From: Ktedonobacteria bacterium brp13
Lineage (GTDB): Bacteria > Chloroflexota > Ktedonobacteria > Ktedonobacterales > Ktedonobacteraceae
Direction of reading: 5' to 3'
Assembly (NCBI GenBank): GCA_015099395.1
Contig: AP024096.1
Location: forward strand, 434,001-498,000
Length of the DNA stretch: 64,000 nt
Position 1 is the first letter of the stretch, and each line of letters starts with the position of its first letter. A model generated the notes under the pieces. It did no database searches and had not been told where the DNA came from. It saw only the letters and a list, made by a program, of their open reading frames with translations. This document shows, piece after piece, positions 17,198 through 26,952 of the stretch. Made by a program: the position numbers and the translations under genes.

Positions 17198-17662
17198 TTA
17201 GAGGTTGAGCTCCTTCTCATAGAGGATAATCTCCAAGTTTTGCTGCATCCCTCTCCCGACTTCATGAAAGTCGTTTCTCTCATAGAACTTTTGCGCAGCA
17301 AGCTGTACAACTGAAGTATGAAGATGGAGGGTGGTGTAGCCAAAGGTACGGGCACATGTTTCGAGTTCGCTTAAGATATGCTGCCCATAGCCTTGTCCCT
17401 GATAGTCAGGATGGACGCGCATACGTGTAATCTCGGCACACGTCGGCGAGATCCGCAGCAAAGCGCCCATCGCAACAATCTTGCCGTCATCTTCACCAAC
17501 CAGAAACTCACCATGATTACTGAGATAGTGCTCTTCAATAGCATACAAGTCGTCGTCCCAGGGTCCACGTCCAAGATATGCTCCAACCTGTTGAAGAGCG
17601 AACACATGTAGATATTCAATAGTTGCTTGATCCGCTGGAATATACTGTCTGATGGTAATCAT
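17198..17662 (-). CDS. GNAT-family N-acetyltransferase
   Basis: A 154-aa acetyl-CoA-dependent acyltransferase. Strand 4 and motif A of the GNAT fold are clear: ITRMRVHPDYQGQGYGQHIL (about residues 84-103), with the acetyl-CoA pyrophosphate loop QGQGYG. Motif B follows as LHLHTSVVQLAAQKFYERNDF (two stretches, about 117-137). I start at the ATG at 17660-17662 (MITIRQYIPAD), which gives the normal length; the open frame runs about 100 codons further upstream but that part has no family resemblance. AGAGAG lies 10 nt upstream. It is convergent with the methyltransferase. Substrate unknown. Confidence 0.85.
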   Translation of the reverse strand: MITIRQYIPADQATIEYLHVFALQQVGAYLGRGPWDDDLYAIEEHYLSNHGEFLVGEDDGKIVAMGALLRISPTCAEITRMRVHPDYQGQGYGQHILSELETCARTFGYTTLHLHTSVVQLAAQKFYERNDFHEVGRGMQQNLEIILYEKELNL

Positions 17663-18030
17663 ATATAATGCTCTCTTATACACTGATCTATGTGTGTCTA
17701 TTGCCATTTTCCTGGCATTCTCCCTAAATTCTATCATATGCGCAGATATACTTGCTACGTATCCGAAAACTTGCGTGTGCGAGCACTGGCGACGCCAGTC
17801 GCGTTGGTGTTCGGAATAAGATCTTAACCACAGTAGCATAGATGAGTTTCTCTTTTTTTGTGAAGCTATCCGCTGAGTTGGTTGTTGACGTTGCAGTTTC
17901 ATAAAAGCTGTACGCATAATATACCGTGACCTACAGCCAATTAGGAGGCCTGTGCAAGGTTTCATTCTACACTGACTGAAGAGTAGGGGTATAGATCACG
18001 CTTTTCTTGTTCCCACAAAGGAGGGGTATA
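17663..18030. other. Intergenic region, no supported gene
   Basis: About 370 nt between divergent genes. It should carry promoters for the GNAT gene and for the secreted protein. No repeat or hairpin stands out. Confidence 0.4.
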
Positions 18031-19239
18031 GTGTCAACATCATTCTTATCCCGACGAACCATCTTCCGCTTCACCGCTTGTAGTGCCGTCTTTTGTACAC
18101 TCATCCTTATGACATTTCTTCACGCTGACAGTACAGCAGCACAAGGGTCGCTGCTTGATCCCTCAAATTCGACATTAGCATCACCAACTGCTTCAGCAGC
18201 CCCAGGAACACCTTCAGCAACCCCAGGAGGCACAACTACCGCACACGCTGTCATGCGCCATACACCTGCCGGCAACGTTACCATGACGTATAATCCAAAT
18301 AACAAGAGCCTTGCAGTCAGGGCAATGCTATTCGGCTTGACGCCAAAGAGCATCCATCCAGTGCAAATCGAGAAAGGGACATGTTCTAACGCGGGTCAAG
18401 GCACTGTTCTGTACAGTCTCAACAATGTTACGGCTGATGAGATAGGAAATGTGAACTTTAACGGTACAGTCAATAATGTAACGACACCGCCATCAACAAC
18501 TGGTCTGCGCATAAGTGTGTATAATGGCCCACAGATGCAAACAAACGTCCAGAAGGTTGTTATTGCCTGTGGCGATATCAGGCCACAAAACAGAACAGCC
18601 AGCAGCACCAGTAACAGCGATACTGCCAGCAGCAATGACAATAACACAACTGCCAACGGCGACAATAGCAGTAACAGTGGCAATAGTAACAGCTCAACGA
18701 ACAGCACTACTAGCAGTAATGAAACCAGCACCACGAATAGCAGCGCTACCGCCGCTGCCACTGGTACCAGTACGAGCACCAGTCCAAACACCTACGTTGC
18801 TCAGTTTGGCTATACACAGTTTCCCAATGAGCATGCGAACGGTACGGCTGTCCTTGGACTCAATAATGGTACGCTCACGGTTCAATTCACTGCTCACGGA
18901 CTGGTCCCGAACTCATCACATGCTGCCCATCTCCACGCTGGTACCTGCCAACAGATCGGGAAGATCCTTTATGATCTAAGCCCCATCCAGGCTGATAGCA
19001 AAGGCAATGCAACCAAGACCATGACCTTCTCGCATGTCTCATCCATTCCGAACAACGGTCTGGCCGCTCAGGTACACTACGGTACAGATCTGAGCAAACA
19101 GGAAACCTACAATCCTATCATGTGTGGCAATGTCGTGACAGGTAATGCGCAGACGAGCCAGAGCTCACAAGCCACACAGGATACACAGGGTGCGCAGGGT
19201 ACACAGAGCGCACAGAATACGCAACCAACACAGCCATAA
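18031..19239 (+). CDS. Secreted two-domain protein with Ser/Thr/Asn-rich linker
   Basis: A 402-aa exported protein starting at GTG with AAAGGAGG close upstream. A Sec signal peptide is visible (RRTIFRFTACSAVFCTLILM..., cleavage likely after STAAQ). Two related beta domains follow: about residues 60-185 and about 250-370. Each contains a pattern like VTMTYNPNNKSLAVRAMLFG or LTVQFTAHGLVPNSSHAAHL, then a Cys (KGTCSNAG, AGTCQQIG), VLYSLNNVTADEIGNV or ILYDLSPIQADSKGNA, and a final Cys (VIACGDI, IMCGNVV). This is reminiscent of CHRD or SOD-like secreted beta-sandwiches, with one disulfide each. Between them lies a low-complexity Ser/Thr/Asn linker of about 60 residues, and the tail is Gln/Thr-rich. 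Function unknown. Confidence 0.75.
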   Translation: MSTSFLSRRTIFRFTACSAVFCTLILMTFLHADSTAAQGSLLDPSNSTLASPTASAAPGTPSATPGGTTTAHAVMRHTPAGNVTMTYNPNNKSLAVRAMLFGLTPKSIHPVQIEKGTCSNAGQGTVLYSLNNVTADEIGNVNFNGTVNNVTTPPSTTGLRISVYNGPQMQTNVQKVVIACGDIRPQNRTASSTSNSDTASSNDNNTTANGDNSSNSGNSNSSTNSTTSSNETSTTNSSATAAATGTSTSTSPNTYVAQFGYTQFPNEHANGTAVLGLNNGTLTVQFTAHGLVPNSSHAAHLHAGTCQQIGKILYDLSPIQADSKGNATKTMTFSHVSSIPNNGLAAQVHYGTDLSKQETYNPIMCGNVVTGNAQTSQSSQATQDTQGAQGTQSAQNTQPTQP

Positions 19240-19498
19240 TCAGCAGTATTGATAGCGTTTCATTTCCCTATCATAGCAGCCTGGACTCTTCGTATGAGCC
19301 CGAGTTGCTATGATTTTTATGCAGTCCTGATGCCAGACTGCTTATTGAGGCTTATTGTCACACACAAATATGATAATGCATAATAGTAGAAAAGAGCAGT
19401 TGCCTTATTTTACTATCTACTTTCAGGAAATAAAGCAGGCAGAGAGTGTGACGATATCGTAAAAATATCGCTACTCCATTTCTCAAGGGGGCGCGACC

Positions 19499-20086
19499 AT
19501 GGCTCTAGGCATCTGGCAAACGGGAGATCCACTGCCATTACTTCCACCACACCACGCCACCCTCACATCCTTCACAATACGGTGTGTCACACACATAGCG
19601 CAGATCTCTCAGTTGAACAAGATCTCACAACAAGAGGTTACAGAGCGACTTCAACATCAGCATCATTTCTATCTGGCGAGCATAGAAGATACACCGGTCG
19701 CGTATGGTTGGGTGGCATATGCTGAGGGCGAGATCGGTGAAATTGATCTCGCGTTTACGCTCCCTGAGCGCGAATGCTACCTCTGGGACTTCAAAACCAA
19801 TCCTCAATGGCGTGGACGTGGCATCTATCCACGTTTTTTACAGGCAATTATACAAATTATCCAACAGGAGCAATCTCAGGTTGACCGTTTCTGGATTATG
19901 CACGCACCTGGCAATACCGCCGCGGCACACAGTATCGCCAGAGCAGGCTTCCGCTATATAGCAGATCTCACCTATACAGATGGAAGAGCCTCTGGCATCA
20001 TCCTCTTTGAGCAGAGCCAGCAGGCCGATGCCGCAGCAAACTTGCTCAAACTTCCAATTGTCACCGACAAAACATCACCTCGCTAG
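19499..20086 (+). CDS. GNAT-family N-acetyltransferase
   Basis: A 195-aa protein with GNAT features. The core lies at about residues 75-165: IGEIDLAFTLPERECYLWDF is strand 4, then NPQWRGRGIYPRFLQAII (about 100-117) is the acetyl-CoA loop and helix 3 with R-G-R-G-I-Y. HAPGNTAAAHSIARAGF (about 140-156) is motif B, matching the common NxxSxxxxxKxGF pattern. AAGGGGG precedes the ATG. It is a different subfamily from the GNAT at 17198. The substrate cannot be told. It stands alone. Confidence 0.8.
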   Translation: MALGIWQTGDPLPLLPPHHATLTSFTIRCVTHIAQISQLNKISQQEVTERLQHQHHFYLASIEDTPVAYGWVAYAEGEIGEIDLAFTLPERECYLWDFKTNPQWRGRGIYPRFLQAIIQIIQQEQSQVDRFWIMHAPGNTAAAHSIARAGFRYIADLTYTDGRASGIILFEQSQQADAAANLLKLPIVTDKTSPR

Positions 20087-20186
20087 CGTTTTTGTGCACA
20101 GCAGAAAAAAACAAGTAGCCTGGCAACGAGCTATTATGCTCTCTTGCCAGACTACCTGCCTGAACACGTATGGACACAGTAGCGAA

Positions 20187-20612
20187 TTATGCAACAAATT
20201 CGGTAATCGTAGGCACAGCTTTGCTCTCCTCAAAGGCTACTTTTGAGCGCAAAAATTTGAAGGTTACATAGTAGCCAAGAACGAGACCCAGACATACTCC
20301 ACCCGTTATTAATGGGACAAGCGGAGCAACATTATGCGCAAGCCACAGTCCCAGATAGATCGCAGCAACCAATGGTACACTGGCAACCAGAGCAGTCACA
20401 ATAAACACTAGCAAAGCATACCCTATATAATTTAAAAAGAGCAGGAAGCCGTTGTACGACTGTGCACGATCAGGATCTTTCTTCGCCAGATAACGTATTT
20501 TATGCACGCGACGCCAGAAGAAGTAGAGCGTCATTAAGATAAGTACAAGCAAGACCACACCACCACCAATAAAAAGGGCCTGGCGTGTCTGCGGATTCGA
20601 CAGCACATCCAT
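20187..20612 (-). CDS. Membrane protein, about three helices
   Basis: A 141-aa protein with one helix at about residues 13-33 (ALFIGGGVVLLVLILMTLYFF), a basic cytoplasmic loop (RRVHKIRYLAKKDPDR), and two or three more helices (about 60-125) before a short soluble tail. AAAGGA lies 8 nt before the ATG at 20610-20612; an upstream in-frame start has no ribosome site. I do not recognise the family. Convergent with the GNAT gene. Confidence 0.65.
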   Translation of the reverse strand: MDVLSNPQTRQALFIGGGVVLLVLILMTLYFFWRRVHKIRYLAKKDPDRAQSYNGFLLFLNYIGYALLVFIVTALVASVPLVAAIYLGLWLAHNVAPLVPLITGGVCLGLVLGYYVTFKFLRSKVAFEESKAVPTITEFVA

Positions 20613-20990
20613 GTCTTCATCCTTTAAACAGAACAAGAGCTATTGCCAGCATAGCGCTACGCAGCAATATATTTATACATAACCATATCATACCCTATGC
20701 ATAAAAATTATACGGGTAACTGAGCCTCTTTTATAGCCCAAATTGTTCACCGCTACGTGCCTGATGCACCGAACACTACCCCACCACAGAAAGCAGCCTT
20801 TCTCAATAGCTCTCTTTGACATATAACATCTCTGGCGATTATACATAATAGCAAGTAAGCAAAATAGCAAGTAAGCAAAAAAATCATAGGAAGATGAAAA
20901 GTGAGCAACAAGGCTGTTACTATCGGGAATGGCTAATTCGCTTACGATGTTATACGTCTGTTTAAAGTGCACAGATTGGAGAAATGTACC
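20613..20990. other. Intergenic region with a 16-bp tandem duplication
   Basis: About 380 nt between divergent genes, without a supported gene. AATAGCAAGTAAGCAA occurs twice in tandem at 20847-20862 and 20863-20878. Confidence 0.5.
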
Positions 20991-21518
20991 ATGGCAACCC
21001 AACCAAATAAAAACCATGAACTCGTTGTTAGTATATTTAATAATGTAGAAGGTGCCAGAAAGGCACAAAAGGGAATGGAAGAGTGGGATAAGTCACAACC
21101 GAATATCCATATAGGGACCAGTGCGGTCCTCTACAAAGGACCTGATGGCAAGATTAAATATGACCGCAGCGGCGTTTTTGATTGGAAACGCGAGGCAACA
21201 GCGAACGTACTGGTCATGACGATAATGGGTGCCAATCCACTCCAGGGCGTCTTAGGCAGAGTCTCGGGACTCCTTGCATCCTGGAGCAAGGGCATAGATA
21301 CTTCAAATATTAAGAAACTCTCCTCCCAACTCGATCAAGGCAAAGCCGCTCTAGTCGTTCTCTGCGACGACTACGAAGTACAACCAGTCTCTCAACAGCT
21401 CACAAGTTTGGGTGGTAGCTCCGTTCCTGGCTATAGCGTACCTGCCAGCACCACCGCCCAGGTCGAAAACGCAGTCCAGCAGAACGCCGATCAGCAAGGT
21501 GGCAGCCCTCAGGCTTAA
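20991..21518 (+). CDS. DUF1269-like stress-type protein
   Basis: A 175-aa protein that resembles, from memory, the DUF1269 group: an N-terminal alpha-beta unit HELVVSIFNNVEGARKAQKG (about residues 8-27), TSAVLYKGPDGKIKYDRSG, a middle Gly/Ala-rich hydrophobic hairpin (VLVMTIMGANPLQGVLGRVSG, about 73-93, split by a turn), and a second alpha-beta unit SSQLDQGKAALVVLCDDYE (about 110-128). The C-terminus is a Gln/Ala-rich tail. Members are often stress induced and of unknown function. I start at the ATG at 20991 with GGAG 9 nt upstream. It ends at a clear terminator. Confidence 0.7.
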   Translation: MATQPNKNHELVVSIFNNVEGARKAQKGMEEWDKSQPNIHIGTSAVLYKGPDGKIKYDRSGVFDWKREATANVLVMTIMGANPLQGVLGRVSGLLASWSKGIDTSNIKKLSSQLDQGKAALVVLCDDYEVQPVSQQLTSLGGSSVPGYSVPASTTAQVENAVQQNADQQGGSPQA

Positions 21519-21554
21519 CCCACATAACCCACGCAACACATAATGCTCACATAG

Positions 21555-21588
21555 TACCGCCTCCCCTTCACTTGAAGAGGAGGCGGTA
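21555..21588 (+). terminator. Terminator-like hairpin
   Basis: TACCGCCTCC pairs with GGAGGCGGTA, and inner CTTC with GAAG, around ACTT. It lies about 37 nt after the DUF1269-like gene; the following sequence is only weakly T-rich. Confidence 0.55.
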
Positions 21589-21773
21589 ACTATTTCAGGT
21601 CGCTTCCTCTTTTAACATTGCTTCTTTGCAGACAAAATAAATTATAGCTCTCTCTGTTGACAATTCCACATATAGTAGCTACGATGAAGTATAAGATAAC
21701 TTTACTGCTACATGCGTGTTGTTGTCATTTGATCTTCCTCTGAATGATCAAGTAGAGAGTAGAACTGACAAAA

Positions 21774-22664
21774 ATGCAAACATTACAAAAGGCCGATGGC
21801 TTCGAAGCACAAAAACTGCTTGTCGTACCTGATACGCTGCTGATAGATATCTCGCGTCACCCACTCATCAAGCCACTCAGTGTGACAGACATAGGTTTCT
21901 TTCCTTACGCTCAGTATCATTATCGGGAGCGGAGTGAGGGTTGTACAGCCCTGATTATCATTTATTGCATTGAAGGAGATGGATGGGTACAGATCGGTCA
22001 GCAAGAGATTATCCCAGTACACAAAAATACGCTCTTACTCATTCCACCCAATACGCAACATCGCTATGGTGCCTCAATGCAGAATCCCTGGAGCATCTAC
22101 TGGTTTCATCTCAGCGGTACCACGGCTCAGCAGTTCTGGGAGTACCGCACGAGCAATAATCTGCTCCACACTGTACCCGCAAATCAGGCAGCCAAAATCA
22201 TTAATATCTTTGAAGAGAGTTATGAGATTCTGCTCTGTAAAGGCTACTCACTCAAACATTATATCTACGTCTCTCAGTTGATGAACTATCTGCTCGGCAT
22301 TATTACGCTCATTCAGGACGAGACCAGTGACGATCGCCATAAGAACGAATATATCGAGCAGAGTATTCAATATATGATCGATCATGTCCAATCTACGCTC
22401 ACATTAGATGAGCTAGCCGAACACATCAATCTTTCTAAACCACACTTTATCCATCTCTTTAAACAGGTAACCGGCTACTCACCCATCAGCTACTACTTGC
22501 GCCTCAAAATACAGCGCTCGTGTCTCTATCTCTATCTCACCGATGATAGCATCAAAGAGGTCAGCCAGCGCGTAGGAATACAGGACCCCTACTACTTCTC
22601 ACGCATGTTCCATAAGATCGTCGGACAATCCCCATCAGAATTTCGCAACAACAAGAAAAGCTAG
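21774..22664 (+). CDS. AraC-family transcriptional regulator
   Basis: A 296-aa regulator. The N-terminal cupin-like arm (about residues 35-115: IIYCIEGDGWVQIGQQE, TLLLIPPNTQHRYGA) is the sugar-sensing part of AraC/MelR/RhaS types. The C-terminal DNA-binding domain (about 195-295) has two helix-turn-helix motifs: LTLDELAEHINLSKPHFIHL and IKEVSQRVGIQDPYYFSRMF, followed by the usual GQSPSEFR. It is convergent with a three-gene sugar ABC importer, with only a shared hairpin between, and is the best local candidate to activate it. The start has no strong ribosome site. Confidence 0.9.
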   Translation: MQTLQKADGFEAQKLLVVPDTLLIDISRHPLIKPLSVTDIGFFPYAQYHYRERSEGCTALIIIYCIEGDGWVQIGQQEIIPVHKNTLLLIPPNTQHRYGASMQNPWSIYWFHLSGTTAQQFWEYRTSNNLLHTVPANQAAKIINIFEESYEILLCKGYSLKHYIYVSQLMNYLLGIITLIQDETSDDRHKNEYIEQSIQYMIDHVQSTLTLDELAEHINLSKPHFIHLFKQVTGYSPISYYLRLKIQRSCLYLYLTDDSIKEVSQRVGIQDPYYFSRMFHKIVGQSPSEFRNNKKS

Positions 22665-22755
22665 ACGCATGAGGGATGTACTTGACCGCAGTAACAGTAT
22701 GCTCACTATCTGTAACAGCATAGTCATAAGCTACATCCCTCATGCATCAGCTTTT
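22656..22755. terminator. Bidirectional terminator, AraC gene / ABC importer
   Basis: AAAAGCT...GCATGAGGGATGTA (22667-22680) pairs with TACATCCCTCATGC (22732-22745)...AGCTTTT. The A and T runs at the ends suit termination on both strands; the inner 51 nt form the loop, with further small inverted pieces. Confidence 0.75.
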
Positions 22756-22788
22756 CAATGCATCCATCTTTCGATCATTCCAGACGAG

Positions 22789-23757
22789 CTATCCTTTGAC
22801 CGCTCCTGCTGTCAGGCCGCTCACAAGCTGGCGTTGGAATACTGTAAAGAGAATAACGATTGGCAATGCGACAATCACGCTGGCAGCCATCATATCCGGC
22901 CAACGATCCTGAAACTCTCCAACGTAGGTCCCAATAAAACCTGCGGGGATCGTACGCATGTCGGGACTGGTTGTGAGCGTTACCGCATAGAGCAGTTCGT
23001 TCCAGGAGTTCAGGAAGGAGAAGAAGCCGACCGCAATGACACCAGGGACAATCAGCGGCAAGACGATGCGTACCAATACCCCCATGCGACTCAAACCATC
23101 TATACGTCCTGCCTCTTCCAGATCTTCTGGCAGGGTATCACAGAATCCCTTGATCATCCAGATACTGAAGGGCAAGGAGAAAGTCGTGAAAGCCAGCACT
23201 AACGCAGGATAGGTATTGAGCATATGCAACTCGCGGAACAGTGTGTAGAGCGAGATGAGGATGACGGCATATGGAAACATCTGGGTCGCCAGGATTACCA
23301 TCAAAACCGCGCGCGCACCACGAAAATGGAAGCGCGATAGTACATAGCCACCCGGCGCAGCCGCAAGCAACGTGAGTAACGTCGTACAGACGCTGACGAT
23401 CAGGCTGTTCTCAAAGTAACGCACAAAGCCCTGTTGATCGGCAGGCAAGATCAGGTAACTATAGAGTGTAAACAGATGCGGGATCCATGTCGGCGGATAT
23501 AAAAACGCCTCGGACTGCGACTTAAACGATGTTGAGACGAGCCAGAACGTCGGGAAGAAGGCATAGATCAGCAGTACTAACAATACCACGTATGTCAGTA
23601 TACGCGTCATGTTATGACGCGTGCGATGCCGTTGTGCATGCACTCGCCGTTGCGCAATGCGCTCCGCTTTCGCGATCCCTGCCAGACTGGAACGACGCTG
23701 CTCTATGTCCTTAGGAGATTGAACCTGGGTATGATCCTTTGAAAGTTCCTTGCTCAT
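22789..23757 (-). CDS. Sugar ABC transporter permease (MalG type)
   Basis: A 322-aa inner-membrane subunit. After a basic cytoplasmic N-terminus of about 48 residues come six helices, the first at about 50-72 (ILTYVVLLVLLIYAFFPTFW). The EAA loop that contacts the ATPase is EEAGRIDGLSRMGVLVRIVLPL (about residues 219-240; shown as the family EAAxxDGA...G...P motif). The C-terminus ends QRQLVSGLTAGAVKG, as is typical for MalG/UgpE proteins. It overlaps the preceding MalF-type gene by one base (TAATG), which suggests coupled translation. It belongs to the carbohydrate uptake (CUT1) class. Confidence 0.9.
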   Translation of the reverse strand: MSKELSKDHTQVQSPKDIEQRRSSLAGIAKAERIAQRRVHAQRHRTRHNMTRILTYVVLLVLLIYAFFPTFWLVSTSFKSQSEAFLYPPTWIPHLFTLYSYLILPADQQGFVRYFENSLIVSVCTTLLTLLAAAPGGYVLSRFHFRGARAVLMVILATQMFPYAVILISLYTLFRELHMLNTYPALVLAFTTFSLPFSIWMIKGFCDTLPEDLEEAGRIDGLSRMGVLVRIVLPLIVPGVIAVGFFSFLNSWNELLYAVTLTTSPDMRTIPAGFIGTYVGEFQDRWPDMMAASVIVALPIVILFTVFQRQLVSGLTAGAVKG

Positions 23758-24725
23758 TACGCCCCCCCGGCCTTTCCTTCCATGATCCGTATATAGAAGT
23801 TGGTGAAGAACAACAGGATGATCAGCCAGAGAATACCGATGGTAGCAGCGATACTGATGTCCTCATTCATAAATCCGGTCCGGTAGATATTGATGATAAT
23901 ATTATTCGTCGCGTTCCCTGGTCCACCCTGGGTCATCGAATAGATGATTGTGTACTCGTTCAGGCTCCAAATCAATTGGAGGGTAGTCACGACAACGATA
24001 ATACCGCGCAACTGTGGCACAGTCACATGCCAGAAACGCGCCCATAAACCCGCACCATCAACCGTCGCAGCGTCCAGCAGTTCCTGCTGGACCGTCTGAA
24101 GACCAGCCAGCAACATCAGCGTAAAGAAAGGAAACTTGTTCCAGACCGTCGCAAAGATCACCGCGACAATTGCCAGGTTGCCATTACCACCAAACCAGGC
24201 CAGCGGAGCCGTAATAGGATGCCAGCCAAATAGATTGAACGACGTCAATAACTGATTGACAATCCCATACTGGGAGTTGAACATATAGAAAAAGAGATAC
24301 GCGACCACAACATACGGGATCACCCAGGGGATCAGTGCAAGTCCACGCCACAGCGTCTGAAAGCGCAAACGCTGATTGAGGATCAGTGCAAATAGCAGAC
24401 CGATCAAAAACGACAGAACGGTCACAACAATACTAAAAAACACACTAAAGCCAGCCGATCCCCAGAAATCCCAGGTCGGGTTGGTCAATACGGAGATATA
24501 GTTCTTTAACCCCACAAACGAATTATCCAGCGGATCCGCTAGATTCATCGATTGGAACGTCAACAGAAACGTATTAAAAAGTGGGTAGAAGATTATACCG
24601 ATAAAGAGGATCAGCGACGGAGCCAGCAGGACCCAGAACAGCATAGGCCCGTTCAGTCCACGCCCGTAGTATGGCCGATCGGTCGCGGTATGAGACTTCC
24701 GCACCCGCGCATTCATAAGAGACAC
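23757..24725 (-). CDS. Sugar ABC transporter permease (MalF type)
   Basis: A 322-aa inner-membrane subunit, partner of the MalG-type protein. The first helix is at about residues 28-50 (PMLFWVLLAPSLILFIGIIF); about five more follow. The EAA loop is ELLDAATVDGAGLWARFWHV (about 215-234). The C-terminal part (ATNNIIINIYRTGF, then a final helix) fits CUT1 permeases. It lies 164 nt after the binding-protein gene. No ATP-binding subunit is encoded nearby, so a shared MsmX-like ATPase elsewhere is expected. Confidence 0.9.
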   Translation of the reverse strand: MSLMNARVRKSHTATDRPYYGRGLNGPMLFWVLLAPSLILFIGIIFYPLFNTFLLTFQSMNLADPLDNSFVGLKNYISVLTNPTWDFWGSAGFSVFFSIVVTVLSFLIGLLFALILNQRLRFQTLWRGLALIPWVIPYVVVAYLFFYMFNSQYGIVNQLLTSFNLFGWHPITAPLAWFGGNGNLAIVAVIFATVWNKFPFFTLMLLAGLQTVQQELLDAATVDGAGLWARFWHVTVPQLRGIIVVVTTLQLIWSLNEYTIIYSMTQGGPGNATNNIIINIYRTGFMNEDISIAATIGILWLIILLFFTNFYIRIMEGKAGGA

Positions 24726-24889
24726 TTACGCCCTCCTCTTTGTTGAATGCGACCACAGCAATGGTTGCAACAAAGACAATGTTCCATGAGAACACATGAT
24801 AAGCATGCTAGCGCGACACACACAGGCAGAGCAGCGGCATCACTTGCCCCTGCCCTGCTTGCATTGACGGCCTGAAGCGATAAGTTAAA

Positions 24890-26272
24890 TTAAGAGGCAA
24901 AAACCGTCTTGACGTCATTATTGAGCTGAGTGAGACGTTTCAGGACGTTGGTCCCACCAGCAATATCCTGGAGCGCCGTCACGACATAGGTCGCAGCCTG
25001 ACTATACTTTGGATGATAGGCCGGTGGACGCATCGTTGGAATGATGTCGTTAATAAATGCCTGGCTGATAGGATCAGAGAACAGGTTGGCATATGGACCA
25101 CCACTGGTTACCTGACTCTTATGAGGGAAGATGCCTTCAGTGACCAGATAATTAGTCAAGACCGCTCTGTTAGAGGTCAGATACTCGATCAGATTCCAGG
25201 CCAGAGTTTTATTGCTCGAGTTCGATGACATACCCAGATTATGGATATCGGCGCAGGTGACCGGGCCACTCTGTCCAGGTCCCACTGGCGTCGTCGTCAC
25301 CCCCCAATGACTGGTAACGTCAGAGACAGTCTTATAGACAGCGGGATTATCACTCTGGAGAATACCAGTCAGATACGGACCATCCAGCTTAAAGACCATT
25401 TGATCATTCGACATCAACTGGCGCTCAGCTTTAATTGCCTGATCGGGCGGAGTCCAGTTCTTCTTCACGCCATCTTGCAACCACTGGAACGCCTTAACCG
25501 TCCCCTCGTCGGCCCAATTGATCGTCATGTTCCCCTGGTTATCTTCTTGCATTGGATTGCCACCAAAGGTCCAGATCCACGGCCAGAAACCAACCAGTGC
25601 ATACTCGGTCTTCGATATATCGATGCCGATCGGGTGAACATTCGCCGGCATCTTGCCGCGCAACTCCGCCATCATCGAGTTCAGCTCATCCATCGTCGTC
25701 GGAGGCTTCGTAGGGTCCAGGCCATACCTCTGCATCAATGTCTTGTTGTACCAGAAACCATGGGGCGAGATGCTGAAAGGGACGGCATACACGTTGTTTT
25801 TGTAGGTACCCACTTGAAAACTGTTCGTAAACGCATCATTAGTCCAACTACCAGCATACGAATTGAGCGCTTGCAGCACACCACCACCACCTAGCGCATA
25901 CGGCCAGTTACCACTCAACTCCATCACATCAGGCGGATTGCCACCCGCGGACATCGTCTGTAACTGCGTGAGCATACTATCGAAGGGGATCGCAATGTTA
26001 TTGACCTTCGCCTTATACTGCGTCGTGAACTGAGCCAGCGCATCGTCGATCTGCTTTTTCGTTGCAGACTCAGCCGAAGCCCAGTTTGCATACGACACCG
26101 TCGTCTGACTACTGCTGCTTGATGAAGGACTGCTACTACCACAGGCTTCTAACAACGCAGGTAAACCGCCAGCGGTCATACCAACCATCAGCGCACGCGT
26201 CAGAAAATCGCGGCGACCAACCTTCCCACTTAGATAATCCTGGAAAATAGAGCTCTTTTCGGGGCTTGCCAT
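24890..26272 (-). CDS. Sugar ABC transporter substrate-binding lipoprotein
   Basis: A 460-aa family-1 extracellular solute-binding protein. The N-terminus has a twin-arginine motif (GRRDFLTRAL, about residues 19-28), a hydrophobic stretch, and a lipobox-like LLEAC at about 41-45, then a Ser-rich spacer, so it is likely a Tat-exported lipoprotein on the outer face of the cell membrane. Mature-part motifs typical for the family include GGNPPDVMELSGNWPYAL (about 115-132) and PYLTGILQSDNP. It is the first gene of the importer operon. The sugar is not evident from sequence; the neighbouring glycoside hydrolase and DUF2090 aldolase hint at a plant- or fungal-derived sugar. Confidence 0.9.
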   Translation of the reverse strand: MASPEKSSIFQDYLSGKVGRRDFLTRALMVGMTAGGLPALLEACGSSSPSSSSSSQTTVSYANWASAESATKKQIDDALAQFTTQYKAKVNNIAIPFDSMLTQLQTMSAGGNPPDVMELSGNWPYALGGGGVLQALNSYAGSWTNDAFTNSFQVGTYKNNVYAVPFSISPHGFWYNKTLMQRYGLDPTKPPTTMDELNSMMAELRGKMPANVHPIGIDISKTEYALVGFWPWIWTFGGNPMQEDNQGNMTINWADEGTVKAFQWLQDGVKKNWTPPDQAIKAERQLMSNDQMVFKLDGPYLTGILQSDNPAVYKTVSDVTSHWGVTTTPVGPGQSGPVTCADIHNLGMSSNSSNKTLAWNLIEYLTSNRAVLTNYLVTEGIFPHKSQVTSGGPYANLFSDPISQAFINDIIPTMRPPAYHPKYSQAATYVVTALQDIAGGTNVLKRLTQLNNDVKTVFAS

Positions 26273-26952
26273 AAGTGTTATACCTTTCTCTCACCTTTGC
26301 ATGGATAGCAACAACGCTATCAGAAGATACACACACCGAAGAAAGAACAAATAGATTAGTATAAGAGAGAGCACGAAACCATCGTGCTACACCTCTCAAT
26401 GTAGCAAGCAATATTATAGATCGAGGACAATATTGCATTACAAAACATCTTTGCTCTATGGAATAAGTGCCTTCTAACGCAAGTATACAGCATGTGATTC
26501 TGCGTGACAACTGACGATCTGTAAATATTAATGGACAATATTATGATCTTTCAACGATTTTGCACACTGGTAACCAGTGAAAAGGATCTCTGAGAGAGCG
26601 AAGACATAAAAAACAGATACGCAGATCAGTACAACCGCATCTTTTCAGCCCATTCACCACGTACCATAAACAGCGATAGCGCAAGTGGGCGATTAACCTT
26701 TCTTTCTTCGTCATCGATAGAACTTGCTTGCCTGTCGCCTATCTTATCCACTCCCAACAACCATCTCCACAGCCCGCGACACTCTGACACTCTGACACTC
26801 TGGCACTCTGATCATATCTTTTTCATCCCCTACAACGTGATTCCTTTAGAGAAGCAAAAAATTTGCCTCTGTTGTTACAAGCACGCAAGTGTACCAGGCA
26901 GGCCACTATATAATCACAATCACCCGAGTCAAGTGAAAAAGGAGTAATACGT
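26273..26952. other. Long intergenic region upstream of the sugar importer
   Basis: About 680 nt between divergent genes without a supported coding region. It should carry the importer promoter (right after 26273) and that of the aldolase. A short tandem array of CACTCTGA-like units (four, one imperfect) lies at about 26778-26811. Confidence 0.45.

Noticed and set aside
26778..26811. Short CACTCTGA-type repeats as a possible iteron or CRISPR.
   Set aside because: Only four 8-bp units without spacers; simple slippage is enough to explain it.
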